Shown here: positions 25,561 to 35,295 of the stretch, one piece after another | How positions within the stretch are numbered: the first letter of the stretch is position 1 | How the letters are laid out: the number at the start of each line of letters is the position of its first letter | Assembly (NCBI GenBank): GCA_947629925.1 | Contig: CANRFO010000009.1 | Location: forward strand, 26,092 to 90,091 | Direction: 5' to 3' | From: an uncultured Ruminiclostridium sp. | GTDB taxonomy: Bacteria > Bacillota > Clostridia > Oscillospirales > Ruminococcaceae | Length of the DNA stretch: 64,000 nt | Made by a program: the position numbers and the translations under genes | Notes under the pieces: model-generated | Told to the model about the DNA's origin: nothing | Database searches by the model: none | Seen by the model: only the letters and a program-made list of their open reading frames with translations

Positions 25561-27186
25561 ATGATGAACGGATACATTACGGAAGAACTGATAGAAAATA
25601 CCTACCTGTTTTGCAGGAGCAGGATATATGACAGCGAGTCTGCAAAGGACATTTCACAGGATATTCTTTATGAAGCATTAAAGGCAATTGACAAGAATAA
25701 AGAATTTCACAGCTTTTATTCTTGGTACTGGAAAATGGCAAAAAATAAAGTTGCCCGATACATAGCTTCTAAAAGCAATCCTGCGATACCTTTGGACAGC
25801 GCCGAAGGAATAATGTCAGATCATATCCAGCCGATAGAATCTCTTATAAGCAGGGAAGAACTGAACGAGTTAAATCATTCTCTTTCCCGACTTGCCGATA
25901 TTCACCGTGAAGTTATCATCAATTATTACCTAAAAGAACATTCAATTTCTCAGATAGCCTGCGAGCTTGATATTCCCGAAGGGAGAGTCAAAAGCAGGCT
26001 TTTTGAGGCTCGAAAAAATCTTAAAGAAAGGATAACGAATATGAACAACATCGGAAGATCGGCCTATGCGCCGGCGGATGTAAACTATTTTTTAGGCTAC
26101 GACTGCGGCGAAGCGTCACAGATAATGAAAGGTAAAATTGCACAGCAGACGGTTGTTATTTGCCGATCAGAGCCTAAAACCGTTTATGAGATAGCAGATG
26201 AGTTGGGTGTAGCGCCTGTTTATCTGGAGGAAATACTTGAGAAAATGACAAACGCCTTGCTCCTTACAAAATCTTCACAGGGCAAATATCTTACAAATTT
26301 CTGTGTATTTCCCGGACAGCCTTATATAAACGCTCAGTACGAAACTCATGTTGTACGAATAAATAACAATTACCCCGAAAGGATAAGCAAAGCACTTTGG
26401 GAGCTGAAGGATAAAATAAAGGCTCTTGACTTTTATGGCAATGATTTCAGCTATAACTACCTTATGTGGTTTTTGTATGTTTTGGCAGGTTACAGTATAG
26501 CTGAAACCTCTGACAAAATATATTCGGCAAAATACAACTCAAAATACCCTGATGAGCCTGAACGCAGTTACAGAATGACAGCATATTTCACTCCTCCTGA
26601 TGAAACGCTTGATTATTCCATGTATAAAGGTGACTGGCACGGAATGAACTGGTCAAATAGTCATGCCGTGTACAGAACCGCAAATTTTGGCAGAGTTGAA
26701 TATATAGACGACTTTGACTATGAGCCCTTTAATGATACCGTCAGCAGATATGACTGGGTAGACGGAAATAATATATCGCTTCTGATACAGCTTGCAAAAG
26801 CTCCCGACAAATCTCTCAACAAATATGAGGAGGAACAGGCGGCTGATTTTATCAAAAAAGGACTTATAACAAAAACAGACAGAGGACTTAAAGTAAATCT
26901 TCCCATAATGTCTCGCTCTGTTTATAAAAAGATAAACGCGCTGATCGATGAAGCGTTAAAACCAATTGCCGAGGAATATGAACAAGAAATAACCGATAAA
27001 ATTGAAACACTGCTTCTTCGCTATGTCCGCAAGGATTTGATGAGCAACTTTATCCATTGGGATATGAAGATGTTCTTACAGCCTATATGCGAATCCTTCT
27101 GGTATGGTCTCAATGCGTCTGAATACCTTGAAAAGCCTGAGGATTACACACATTCCACTGCTGCCCTTTGGATAATTACTGAATAA
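25561..27186 (+). CDS. sigma-70 family factor with long C-terminal extension
   Basis: 541 residues. Residues 1-160 are an ECF-like sigma factor: region 2 with S-A-K-D-I-S-Q-D-I-L-Y-E-A and F-Y-S-W-Y-W-K-M-A-K-N-K-V-A, and region 4 with H-R-E-V-I-I-N-Y-Y and helix-turn-helix S-I-S-Q-I-A-C-E-L-D-I-P-E-G-R-V-K-S-R-L. After a linker, about 185-260 looks like a winged helix (V-Y-E-I-A-D-E-L-G-V-A-P-V-Y-L-E-E-I-L), and 270-541 is a Tyr/Trp/Asp-rich region I do not recognise. No anti-sigma gene is adjacent, so the extension may regulate the factor itself. Own promoter and terminator. Confidence 0.82.
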   Translation: MMNGYITEELIENTYLFCRSRIYDSESAKDISQDILYEALKAIDKNKEFHSFYSWYWKMAKNKVARYIASKSNPAIPLDSAEGIMSDHIQPIESLISREELNELNHSLSRLADIHREVIINYYLKEHSISQIACELDIPEGRVKSRLFEARKNLKERITNMNNIGRSAYAPADVNYFLGYDCGEASQIMKGKIAQQTVVICRSEPKTVYEIADELGVAPVYLEEILEKMTNALLLTKSSQGKYLTNFCVFPGQPYINAQYETHVVRINNNYPERISKALWELKDKIKALDFYGNDFSYNYLMWFLYVLAGYSIAETSDKIYSAKYNSKYPDEPERSYRMTAYFTPPDETLDYSMYKGDWHGMNWSNSHAVYRTANFGRVEYIDDFDYEPFNDTVSRYDWVDGNNISLLIQLAKAPDKSLNKYEEEQAADFIKKGLITKTDRGLKVNLPIMSRSVYKKINALIDEALKPIAEEYEQEITDKIETLLLRYVRKDLMSNFIHWDMKMFLQPICESFWYGLNASEYLEKPEDYTHSTAALWIITE

Positions 27187-27190
27187 AAAA

Positions 27191-27223
27191 TGTCTCCTTG
27201 CGATAGCAGGGAGACAATTTTTT
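27191..27223. terminator. bidirectional terminator
   Basis: Stem TGTCTCC / GGGAGACA followed by ATTTTTT, between the sigma gene and the convergent hydF; it overlaps the last base pairs of hydF. Confidence 0.85.
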
Positions 27224-28430
27224 ATTTATCTTCAATTTTGCTTGCCAAATCAGGGAAAATCGCAATACTTCTCTTTAGTATTCCTTTCATCAAAGCAATA
27301 GCCGTGCCGTAATTGGTAATAGGTACTCCTGCGTCCTCAGCACATTTCATACGATATCTTACTTCACGTTCGTTCAGCATACAGCCGCCGCAGTGAATGA
27401 TCAGCGAATATTCCGACAGATCCTCAGGAAATTCCGTTCCTGTTGAAGTTTTTATGATAAGGTCTTTTCCCGTATATTCCTTCAGCCAGCGTGGTATTTT
27501 TACCGTTCCTATATCGTCGCACTGCCTGTGATGAGTGCAGCCTTCGGATATCAGCACCGTATCTCCGTCCTTTAATTTGTCGATTGCCGCCGCTCCTTTG
27601 ACAGCAATATTGAGAAATCCCTTAAATCTTGCCATAAGGATTGAAAAAGAGGTAAGGGGAATATCCAAAGGAGTATCTTTTGCAACCTGCTGGAATGCCT
27701 GACTGTCAGTTATGACCATTGCAGGCTTTTTTCCGATATGTTCAAGCGTTTCTTTGAGCCCGCTTTCTTTTACAACAACAGCAACAGCGTTTGCCTCAAG
27801 TATATCCCTTATAGTTTGCTGCTGGGGTAAAATAAGTCTGCCTTTCGGCGCAGCTGAGTCTATTGGAACTACCAGAACCACAAAATCATCAGGTTTCAGC
27901 ATATCACCCACGATTTTCAGCGTGTAATCGTCAGTATTTGCCAGCTTTCCAATCCTTTCTTTAAGCTCATAAACATTTTCGCCTGTTTTTGCGCTTACAT
28001 ATATGCTGTGTTCTTCGTCTTTTGATTGAACACTGCATAGATCTGATTTGTTATAAGCGATTATATAAGGGATTTCCTTTTTCCTGAACAACTCAACAAG
28101 CTCTTTATCGCAGTTTGCCAGTCCTTCATTTGCATCTACCACAAGCACTGCAACGTCTGTTTTGTTTAAAACCTGCTTTGTCTTTTTTACTCTCAGCTCT
28201 CCAAGCTCGCCTTCATCGTCAAAGCCTGCTGTATCGATTATCATAACAGGTCCCAGCGGCAAAAGCTCCATAGCTTTGTAAACAGGGTCGGTTGTAGTGC
28301 CTGCAACATCGGAAACAACGGCAAGCTCCTGCCCTGTTACCTTGTTCACAAGACTGGATTTTCCTGCATTTCTTCTGCCGAAAAAGCCTATATGCACTCT
28401 GTTGGCGGAGGGCGTTTCGTTAAGTCCCAT
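27222..28430 (-). CDS. hydF: [FeFe]-hydrogenase maturation GTPase HydF
   Basis: 402-residue scaffold that assembles the H-cluster subunit before transfer to the hydrogenase. Seen: Walker A G-R-R-N-A-G-K-S-S near residue 18, switch D-T-A-G near 66, N-K-S-D near 127, and the cluster ligands C298 (E-G-C-T-H-H) with C347 and C350 (H-C-G-G-C), matching the Cys-x-His ... Cys-x2-Cys set of HydF. hydE and hydG are not in the window. It follows metA on the same strand with 58 nt between, with ribosome site GAAAGGAAG, so they may be co-transcribed. Shows a hydrogen-metabolising anaerobe. Confidence 0.96.
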   Translation of the reverse strand: MGLNETPSANRVHIGFFGRRNAGKSSLVNKVTGQELAVVSDVAGTTTDPVYKAMELLPLGPVMIIDTAGFDDEGELGELRVKKTKQVLNKTDVAVLVVDANEGLANCDKELVELFRKKEIPYIIAYNKSDLCSVQSKDEEHSIYVSAKTGENVYELKERIGKLANTDDYTLKIVGDMLKPDDFVVLVVPIDSAAPKGRLILPQQQTIRDILEANAVAVVVKESGLKETLEHIGKKPAMVITDSQAFQQVAKDTPLDIPLTSFSILMARFKGFLNIAVKGAAAIDKLKDGDTVLISEGCTHHRQCDDIGTVKIPRWLKEYTGKDLIIKTSTGTEFPEDLSEYSLIIHCGGCMLNEREVRYRMKCAEDAGVPITNYGTAIALMKGILKRSIAIFPDLASKIEDK

Positions 28431-28488
28431 AGTTATCTTCCTTTCAAAAAGAAATTTACCTGCTTACCCCATTCCTTAAAATTATATG

Positions 28489-29412
28489 TTATAGTGACTC
28501 CAATTCCTTTAAATCATACGGCGTTTCCTGATATACGCAGAAGTTAAGCCAATTGCTGTACATAAGGCTTGCATGTCCGTGCCAGCTTATCAGAGGCGTC
28601 AGCTTCGGGTCGTTATTTGGGAAATAGTTTTTCGGAATATCAATATCCAGTCCCTTTTCCAGATCTCTGAAATATTCGTTTTTCAGTGTATCTCTGTCAT
28701 ATTCCGCGTGACCTGTAATGAATATCTGTCGGCTTGTCCTGTCTGAAATGATATAAGCACCTGCCTCGTCTGAGTAAGCGAGAATAGCAAGCTCAGGTAT
28801 CATATCAATTTCCTCCATTTTCACTTCTGTGTAACGTGAGTGGGGAACAAAGAAAACATCGTCAAAGCCTTTCATCAACGGGTGATTAAAGGCGTTGACC
28901 TTATGCGGAAATACGCCGAACAGTTTTTTCTCCAAAGGGTGTTTTTTAAGACCATAGTGATAATAAAGCCCTGCAAATGCTCCCCAGCAAATATGTACAG
29001 TGCAGAAAGCATGAGATTTCGTCCACTCCATAATTTGACAAAGCTCGTTCCAATAGTCAACTTCCTCAAATTCCAGTTTTTCCACAGGAGCCCCTGTTAT
29101 GAATATCCCGTCAAAGTATTGATCCTTTACCTTATCAAATGTTGTGTAAAAATTCTGCAAATGCTCCCATGAAGTATTTTTTGGAAGGTAAGTTTCTGTA
29201 TATATCAGCGTGATATCCACCTGCAACGGAGTATTGCTGAGCAGTCTGAGCAATTGCGTTTCCGTTTCTATTTTTGTAGGCATAAGGTTTACTATCCCTA
29301 TTTTGAGCGGTCGTATATCCTGTCCCAATGCTCTTCCGCTTTCCATAACAAATATATTTTCCTGCAAAAGCGTTTTGAATGCGGGAAGACCGTCAGGTAT
29401 CTTTATGGGCAT
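28489..29412 (-). CDS. metA: homoserine O-acetyltransferase (MetA family)
   Basis: 307 residues from ATG 29412, the usual M-P-I-K-I-P-D start; a start six codons upstream is possible but has no better site. Catalyses the first committed step of methionine synthesis. Nucleophile Cys142 (H-I-C-W-G-A), plus G-H-A-E-Y-D near 235. Residue 111 is glutamate (G-A-P-V-E); in this family Glu111 goes with acetyl-CoA use and glycine with succinyl-CoA, so O-acetylhomoserine is the expected product. Promoter at 29456-29484. No S-box leader is visible: the distance from promoter to ATG is under 50 nt. Confidence 0.95.
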   Translation of the reverse strand: MPIKIPDGLPAFKTLLQENIFVMESGRALGQDIRPLKIGIVNLMPTKIETETQLLRLLSNTPLQVDITLIYTETYLPKNTSWEHLQNFYTTFDKVKDQYFDGIFITGAPVEKLEFEEVDYWNELCQIMEWTKSHAFCTVHICWGAFAGLYYHYGLKKHPLEKKLFGVFPHKVNAFNHPLMKGFDDVFFVPHSRYTEVKMEEIDMIPELAILAYSDEAGAYIISDRTSRQIFITGHAEYDRDTLKNEYFRDLEKGLDIDIPKNYFPNNDPKLTPLISWHGHASLMYSNWLNFCVYQETPYDLKELESL

Positions 29413-29455
29413 AATGTTGTATCCTTTCAATGTATCTGTATAAATCCTCCTATAA

Positions 29456-29484
29456 ATTATATCATAATAATTCTTTCAATGCAA
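29456..29484 (-). promoter_or_regulatory. sigma-A promoter of metA-hydF
   Basis: Minus strand: TTGCAT (29479-29484), 17-nt spacer, TATAAT (29456-29461). Confidence 0.78.
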
Positions 29485-29516
29485 CCATAAAAATTACGAT
29501 AATTTTCACTTTTGCA

Positions 29517-29545
29517 TTGACTAAATTGTTATTTTAATGTAAAAT
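29517..29545 (+). promoter_or_regulatory. sigma-A promoter of the GH2-ppa-maf run
   Basis: TTGACT (29517-29522), 17-nt spacer, TAAAAT (29540-29545), ending 35 nt before the GH2 ATG. Confidence 0.75.
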
Positions 29546-29580
29546 AATAATAGTTTTATTTTTAGGTTCAAGGAGCGTTT

Positions 29581-32500
29581 ATGAGTTCAAAAAAACTTTT
29601 CTGTGACGGTTGGGAATTTTCAAAGCAGCCCTTCGGCACAGATTATTCGGATGACTTTGACTGGAAAAAAGTAGATATTCCCCATGACTGGCTTATATAC
29701 GATACAAAAAATCTTTATGAGACCTCAACGGGCTGGTACAGAAAGATATTTGATCATACAAAATCAGACGCTGTTGTTTCATTAAGATTTGAAGGCGTCT
29801 ATATGGACAGCGCTGTTTATGTAAACGGTTCTTTAGTTGGAGAATGGAAGTACGGTTATTCCACTTTTGAGTTTGAGATAAGCGATTTTCTACAAGACGG
29901 CAAGAATATGGTTGCCGTAAGAGTAAACTACCAAAGCCCAAATTCCCGTTGGTATTCGGGAGCAGGAATATACCGAAACGTTTGGATAAAAGAAATGTCG
30001 TCAGCACATATTGCTCCTGACGGAATATACATAAGCGCGTCTCCAGAAACAGGTATTGCGACAATATCAACAGAAATATGCAGGTCTGTTGATGCTTCTT
30101 GTGACTTTTGCGTTAAACAAATTATAAAAGACCAAGAGGGAAATATTGTCGCGGAAAATACCGCTCAGACGTCCGCTCTTGATGTTTCTGCCGTCCCTAT
30201 TGCTGTAAGACAGAAAAAATACAGCTATGCCGCAATGCTCCAAAATATAAAAGTTAATAACGTAAAACTTTGGGATATTGATTCTCCATATCTTTACACG
30301 CTTGAAACTCAGCTTATACAAAGCGGCAATGTAATTGACGCAGAAACAACAATATTTGGTTTTCGCAGTATTGAATTTACCTGCGACCACGGTTTTTTCC
30401 TCAATCACAAGCATATAAAGCTGCACGGCTCGTGCGAACATCACGACCTGGGAGCGCTTGGAGCAGCGCAGAATAAAATGGCTCTTCGCCGCAGATTGCT
30501 GAAGCTTCGTGAAATGGGAATAAATGCCATTCGCACCAGTCATAATATGCCTTCTGTTGAACTTATGGAGTTGGCGGACGAAATGGGATTTCTTGTCCTT
30601 TCCGAAGGCTTTGATATGTGGGAGCGCTCAAAAACTGAATACGACTACGCACGCTTTTTCAAAGACTGGGCGGAACGTGACGTTGCGTCATGGATACGTC
30701 GTGACAGAAATCACCCCTCTCTTATCGGCTGGAGTATAGGAAATGAAATTTACGATATGCACGCTGATTCACATGGGCAGGAGATAACTACTCGCCTTGC
30801 GTCTTTTATAAGACAGCATGACACACGCAAGAATGCCTATATAACCTGCGGTTCTAATTATCTACAGTGGGAAAATGCTCAGAAATGCGTTGATATGTTG
30901 AAACTGGCAGGATACAATTACGGTGAACGCCTGTATGAAGAACACCACAAAAAGCACCCTGACTGGATGATATATGGAAGTGAGACCGCATCTGTTGTGC
31001 AAAGCAGGGGAGTATATCATTTCCCGCTTTCCCGTGTTGTTCTGGCAGATGATGACGAGCAGTGTTCATCTCTCGGAAACAGCACAACGGGTTGGGCAGC
31101 TCCGAATATTGAAGGCTGCATAATCCCTGACAGAGACGCCGAATACTGTGCAGGACAGTTTATCTGGAGCGGCTTTGATTACATAGGAGAGTCTACTCCT
31201 TACAGCACAAAGAACAGCTACTTCGGACAAATCGACACGGCAGGCTTCAGAAAAGACGGTTCTTATATCTTTCAATCCGAATGGACTGATTACAAGACTG
31301 CGCCCATGATACATATTTTCCCATATTGGGATTTTTCCGATGGGCAGGAAATAGATGTGCGTGTGACCACAAACGCACCTTATGTTGAATTATTTTTCAA
31401 CGGAAAATCGTTAGGCAAAAAATATATCGACCACGCTTACGGGAAAACCTTGACCGCCGATTACCTTATTCCATATGGAAAAGGCGAGCTTACTGCAATA
31501 GCTTATGATGAAAACGGAAAAGAGATAGCAACAGACATTCAGCGCTCATTCGGAGATACCGCAAAACTGATTTTGTCGTCTGATAAAGCAGAAATTAAAG
31601 CAGACGGCAGAGATTTGATATTTGTTGAAATATCCGCCGAAGATGAAAACGGAAATTTTGTTGCCAATGCCAATAACCGAATAAATATGGAAGTGACAGG
31701 CGCAGGACGGCTGATAGGTCTGGACAACGGGGACAGCACTGACTTTGAACAGTATAAATGCAAAAGCCGCCGTTTGTTTATGGGAAAACTGCTCGCGATT
31801 ATAGCCGCAAAAACCGTTTGCGGTGACATAAACGTAAAAGTGACCTCTCCCAATTTGCCGTTTGTCGAGTTAACGCTTAAATCAACAGAAATCAGCGTTC
31901 CCGACGGCATTTCCTGCTTGGAAGAAAATACGGATATTCCGCCTGACAGCAGGTGCGGATATGATGAAATACCTGTCCGCAAAATCGAATTGTCAGCTTC
32001 TGATTTAAAATTAACTGCTGAAAATCGTGAAACCGTTGTAAAAACTCTTGTCAGACCCGCAAATTCATCATATGCTGATGAGATAGAGTACCGCCTTACA
32101 AACGAAGTTGGAATACCTACAAATCTTGCGGAAATAAAGTCGGTCGAAAACGGTATTGTCAGGATATATGCAAAGGGAGACGGAAGATTTTACCTCAGAG
32201 CATTATGCAAAAATGGCACTGATAAATACAGAGTGCTTACCGCCTTGCAGTTCGACGCTCAAGAACTTGGCTCAGCCTGCTTTGACCCGTATGATTTTGT
32301 GGTAGGTGGACTTTATACAGTCAGCGGCGGAAGTATCGGAAACGGAATAGAGCGTGGTGCAGGCTTTGAAAGCGACAACGCCTGGTTTGGTTTTGAGAAC
32401 ACAGATTTCGGAGAAATGGGCAGCGACACCGTCACCGTTCCGATTTATGCAAACTGTACTACACCTGTAAATATTAAGTTTTATGATGGCATACCCGAAC

Positions 32501-33033
32501 AGGGCGGCGAGCTTATCGGCGACTTTATGTATCACGAGCCGCCTGAATGGCTTACATATAAGCCAAATACCTTCAAGCTGACCAAAAAGCTGAAAGGCAT
32601 ACATACGTTCGTAATGCAGTCATCTCACCATTATCATGTAAAAGGCTTTTCCTTTGAAAAGCAAAATGATTCTTTTGAAAAGCATTTTGCAGGGAACTGC
32701 GAAAAAATTTACGGCGACAGCTTTGAAAAAAATAATACCGAAGTCATCGGCATAGGTAACAATGTTGTTCTGGATTTCGGTTTGTTTGATTTTGAAGAAA
32801 AGCCTTCAACTGTTATCATATCGGGAAGATCCGCTCTCCCACTCAACAGTATCCATATCATTTTCAAATCGGAAAACGGAGATACTCAGCGTATTCTTGC
32901 GGAGTTTGAAGGCTGTTCGAAGTATACAGAGTGTAAATTCTCCGTCAGTGGGATCTCAGGAAAAGGTAATATTTCATTTACATTCCTTCCGGGAAGCAAT
33001 TTTGATTTTAATTATTTCAAATTTGAAAAATAA
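29581..33033 (+). CDS. GH2 family glycosidase (beta-galactosidase-like)
   Basis: 1150 residues, no signal peptide, so cytoplasmic. Order: GH2 sugar-binding domain (about 8-140), Ig-like sandwich (about 150-265), TIM barrel (about 270-570) with acid/base Glu389 (S-I-G-N-E-I) and nucleophile Glu468 (Y-G-S-E-T-A), then DUF4982/Ig-like domains (about 575-750), a further Ig-like module, and a C-terminal carbohydrate-binding-like region (about 905-1035 and on to the end). Size and C-terminal modules are of the large Clostridia/Bacteroidetes beta-galactosidase type. Substrate could be a galactoside or related beta-glycoside. Ribosome site AAGGAG. Followed by ppa after 19 nt. Confidence 0.92.
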   Translation: MSSKKLFCDGWEFSKQPFGTDYSDDFDWKKVDIPHDWLIYDTKNLYETSTGWYRKIFDHTKSDAVVSLRFEGVYMDSAVYVNGSLVGEWKYGYSTFEFEISDFLQDGKNMVAVRVNYQSPNSRWYSGAGIYRNVWIKEMSSAHIAPDGIYISASPETGIATISTEICRSVDASCDFCVKQIIKDQEGNIVAENTAQTSALDVSAVPIAVRQKKYSYAAMLQNIKVNNVKLWDIDSPYLYTLETQLIQSGNVIDAETTIFGFRSIEFTCDHGFFLNHKHIKLHGSCEHHDLGALGAAQNKMALRRRLLKLREMGINAIRTSHNMPSVELMELADEMGFLVLSEGFDMWERSKTEYDYARFFKDWAERDVASWIRRDRNHPSLIGWSIGNEIYDMHADSHGQEITTRLASFIRQHDTRKNAYITCGSNYLQWENAQKCVDMLKLAGYNYGERLYEEHHKKHPDWMIYGSETASVVQSRGVYHFPLSRVVLADDDEQCSSLGNSTTGWAAPNIEGCIIPDRDAEYCAGQFIWSGFDYIGESTPYSTKNSYFGQIDTAGFRKDGSYIFQSEWTDYKTAPMIHIFPYWDFSDGQEIDVRVTTNAPYVELFFNGKSLGKKYIDHAYGKTLTADYLIPYGKGELTAIAYDENGKEIATDIQRSFGDTAKLILSSDKAEIKADGRDLIFVEISAEDENGNFVANANNRINMEVTGAGRLIGLDNGDSTDFEQYKCKSRRLFMGKLLAIIAAKTVCGDINVKVTSPNLPFVELTLKSTEISVPDGISCLEENTDIPPDSRCGYDEIPVRKIELSASDLKLTAENRETVVKTLVRPANSSYADEIEYRLTNEVGIPTNLAEIKSVENGIVRIYAKGDGRFYLRALCKNGTDKYRVLTALQFDAQELGSACFDPYDFVVGGLYTVSGGSIGNGIERGAGFESDNAWFGFENTDFGEMGSDTVTVPIYANCTTPVNIKFYDGIPEQGGELIGDFMYHEPPEWLTYKPNTFKLTKKLKGIHTFVMQSSHHYHVKGFSFEKQNDSFEKHFAGNCEKIYGDSFEKNNTEVIGIGNNVVLDFGLFDFEEKPSTVIISGRSALPLNSIHIIFKSENGDTQRILAEFEGCSKYTECKFSVSGISGKGNISFTFLPGSNFDFNYFKFEK

Positions 33034-33052
33034 AAGAAAAGAGGAAAATAAA

Positions 33053-33589
33053 ATGAACGTTTGGCATGACATCAATTCCGACCGTATCGACCCCTACAAT
33101 TTTCTTGCTGTTATTGAAATATCCAAGGGCAGCAAGAACAAATATGAGTTGGATAAAGAAAGCGGTATACTTATTCTTGACAGGATCTTGTATACTTCTA
33201 CTCACTATCCTGCAAATTACGGTTTCATTCCCAAAACATTGGCAGATGACGGCGACCCTTTGGACGTCCTTGTTTTGTGCAACGAGCCTATTGACCCTAT
33301 GGTGCTTGTGCAGTGCTATCCTATCGGCGTTATAACAATGGTGGACAACGGAAAAAACGATGAAAAAATAATCGCCATTCCCTTTGAAGACCCTACATAT
33401 AATTCATACAGGAGCATAGAAGCTCTTCCTCAGCACATTTTTCAGGAAATGCAGCATTTCTTTACTGTATATAAACAGCTTGAAAATAAGCATACAGCAG
33501 TGAATGAAGTAATGGGTCAGAAAGCAGCGTCTGATATTATAAGACAATGTATAGAAAATTATAAATTAAAGTATGGGGAAAACACCTGA
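33053..33589 (+). CDS. ppa: inorganic pyrophosphatase, type I
   Basis: 178 residues from ATG 33053 (GAGGAAAAT upstream). Cytosolic Mg2+-dependent hydrolysis of pyrophosphate. Seen: D-D-G-D-P-L-D-V-L-V with the metal aspartates, A-N-Y-G-F-I-P, D-N-G-K-N-D-E-K-I-I-A. The frame is open further upstream but the family starts here. It overlaps maf by one base (stop/start TGATG). Confidence 0.95.
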   Translation: MNVWHDINSDRIDPYNFLAVIEISKGSKNKYELDKESGILILDRILYTSTHYPANYGFIPKTLADDGDPLDVLVLCNEPIDPMVLVQCYPIGVITMVDNGKNDEKIIAIPFEDPTYNSYRSIEALPQHIFQEMQHFFTVYKQLENKHTAVNEVMGQKAASDIIRQCIENYKLKYGENT

Positions 33590-34143
33590 TGGGACTTATT
33601 CTTGCAAGTGCTTCTCCAAGACGCAGGGAATTGTTGTCTTTGATAACAGAAGAATTTGCTGTTATTCCTGCTGCATGTGAAGAAAAAGCGGATAAATCTC
33701 TTCCGCCTTCACAATATGTGCAGGAACTGGCAAAACATAAGGCGGCGGAAGTAGCGCTGCTCTATCCTTCGGATACTGTTATCGGAGCTGACACACTTGT
33801 ATTTTGCGGCGACGAAACAATGGGGAAACCTTCATGCATTGAAGAAGCGCGCGAAATGTTACATAAATTATCAGGAAAAGCTCATACTGTTATAACTGCC
33901 GTAGCAATAGCGAAAAACGGAGAAATAGTGAAAATCTTTGCCGAAGAAACGAAGGTTGAGTTTTTTCAGCTTAGTGAAAAAGATATTGATAATTACATAA
34001 ATACAGGAGAGCCTATGGACAAAGCAGGCGCGTATGGCATACAAGGCAAGGGAGCTTTGCTGATAAAAGGTATACAAGGTGATTATTATAATGTTATGGG
34101 TCTTCCTGTTGCAAGACTCAGCCGTGAACTTGAAAAGCTGTAA
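33589..34143 (+). CDS. maf: Maf family nucleoside triphosphate pyrophosphatase
   Basis: 184-residue house-cleaning enzyme that hydrolyses dTTP/UTP-like or modified nucleotides and affects septation in some species. Seen: A-S-A-S-P-R-R-R-E-L-L at the N-terminus, G-A-D-T-L-V near 65, L-S-G-K-A-H near 95 and D-K-A-G-A-Y-G-I-Q-G-K-G near 148. Start ATG 33589 shares a base with the ppa stop, so translation is coupled. Pairing with a pyrophosphatase is reasonable because Maf releases pyrophosphate. Confidence 0.94.
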   Translation: MGLILASASPRRRELLSLITEEFAVIPAACEEKADKSLPPSQYVQELAKHKAAEVALLYPSDTVIGADTLVFCGDETMGKPSCIEEAREMLHKLSGKAHTVITAVAIAKNGEIVKIFAEETKVEFFQLSEKDIDNYINTGEPMDKAGAYGIQGKGALLIKGIQGDYYNVMGLPVARLSRELEKL

Positions 34144-34163
34144 AACCTGATTTTGCCCTGCTA

Positions 34164-34192
34164 TTGCATTTTCCTTTGAAATGTAGTATAAT
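34164..34192 (+). promoter_or_regulatory. sigma-A promoter of the DUF624 gene
   Basis: TTGCAT (34164-34169), 17-nt spacer, TATAAT (34187-34192). It leaves a leader of about 155 nt, in which I see no known riboswitch. Confidence 0.65.
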
Positions 34193-34356
34193 ATATAGCG
34201 ATTTTATTATCTATATATAGAAACGGATAAAGAATTACAAATCCAAAACCAACAGGATCATACATTCGTTCAGTGACAAAGTATTGCCTTGTGTAAAATG
34301 ATTATAAAACAATTTAATTTACATGATTAAATCATAAAAAGAAAGCAGGATAAAAA

Positions 34357-35259
34357 TTGGGACTTTTTTATAATTATGAAAATTCAGGAGTCGGTATAGC
34401 AAAAAACGGACCAAAGAAGAAACCGTTTTTTAAATTCTGGGAACAATTCATTTCAAAATTCTGGAAAATCATTTATGTAAACATACTATTCTTTATTTTC
34501 AGCGGATTGATTCTGGCAATGATAGGTTTTACACTTGCAGGACAGACTGGAAATTCTTATTTTCTTCTTTTGGCTGTTCCGGTAATCGTCGGATTTGGAC
34601 CCGCAACAGCGGCGTCAATGCAAGTCATGCGAAAGTTTACATTGGAAAAGCCCACGTTTGTTTTTGACGAATTTAAAACGGCATATAAATCAAATTTCCT
34701 TCGAGCGCTGCCGGTAGGGATTTTTGATGTTGTATTTTTTTCTTTATTTGTTTATGGAGCGACATTTTATGTTGGAATGCTCGAAAACTCAGGTAATACG
34801 GGAAATTATGTTTTAGTCATCATTTCCACAGCGATAGCGTCTTATGTTTTTATGGCTAATTTTTATGTATATCTTGAAATAGTCAGTCTGACTCTCCCGC
34901 TTGGAAAAATCATCAGAAACGCTTTGCTGCTTACTATAATGGGGATAAAGGTGAACATAATAAACTTTCTGGTTTCACTTGCTTTTATAGCGGCGATATT
35001 CCTACTTTTCCCGTTTTCTACGATAGTTTTGCCAATCCTTCCTTTCGGCTGGCTGATGTTCCTTTATGCTTTCAACTGTTATCCTGTTATACAGAAATAT
35101 ATTGTTAATCCATATTATGAAGCAAAAGGTGAAAAAAATCCTGAGCTTCCCGATGAGGACAACGGCGGTGAAGAACCTATATTTGTAGACCGCGGCGGTT
35201 CTGAACCCGAAATAAAGAAAAAACGTCAGGCTCGTGGCTTCGGGCGCATAATCAAGTAA
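34357..35259 (+). CDS. DUF624 family membrane protein
   Basis: 300 residues, five or six predicted membrane helices (for example about 38-60, 68-88, 118-140, 150-175, 195-225), with a charged C-terminal tail of about 60 residues (P-D-E-D-N-G-G-E-E, then K-K-K-R-Q-A-R). This is the YesL/DUF624 group often found near carbohydrate uptake genes; function is unknown. The start is a TTG at 34357 with AGGA six nt upstream. It stands alone between maf and the PHP gene. Confidence 0.82.
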   Translation: MGLFYNYENSGVGIAKNGPKKKPFFKFWEQFISKFWKIIYVNILFFIFSGLILAMIGFTLAGQTGNSYFLLLAVPVIVGFGPATAASMQVMRKFTLEKPTFVFDEFKTAYKSNFLRALPVGIFDVVFFSLFVYGATFYVGMLENSGNTGNYVLVIISTAIASYVFMANFYVYLEIVSLTLPLGKIIRNALLLTIMGIKVNIINFLVSLAFIAAIFLLFPFSTIVLPILPFGWLMFLYAFNCYPVIQKYIVNPYYEAKGEKNPELPDEDNGGEEPIFVDRGGSEPEIKKKRQARGFGRIIK

Positions 35260-35295
35260 CATAGTTCTTATATTTTGCAATAAAGGGGTGAAAAA

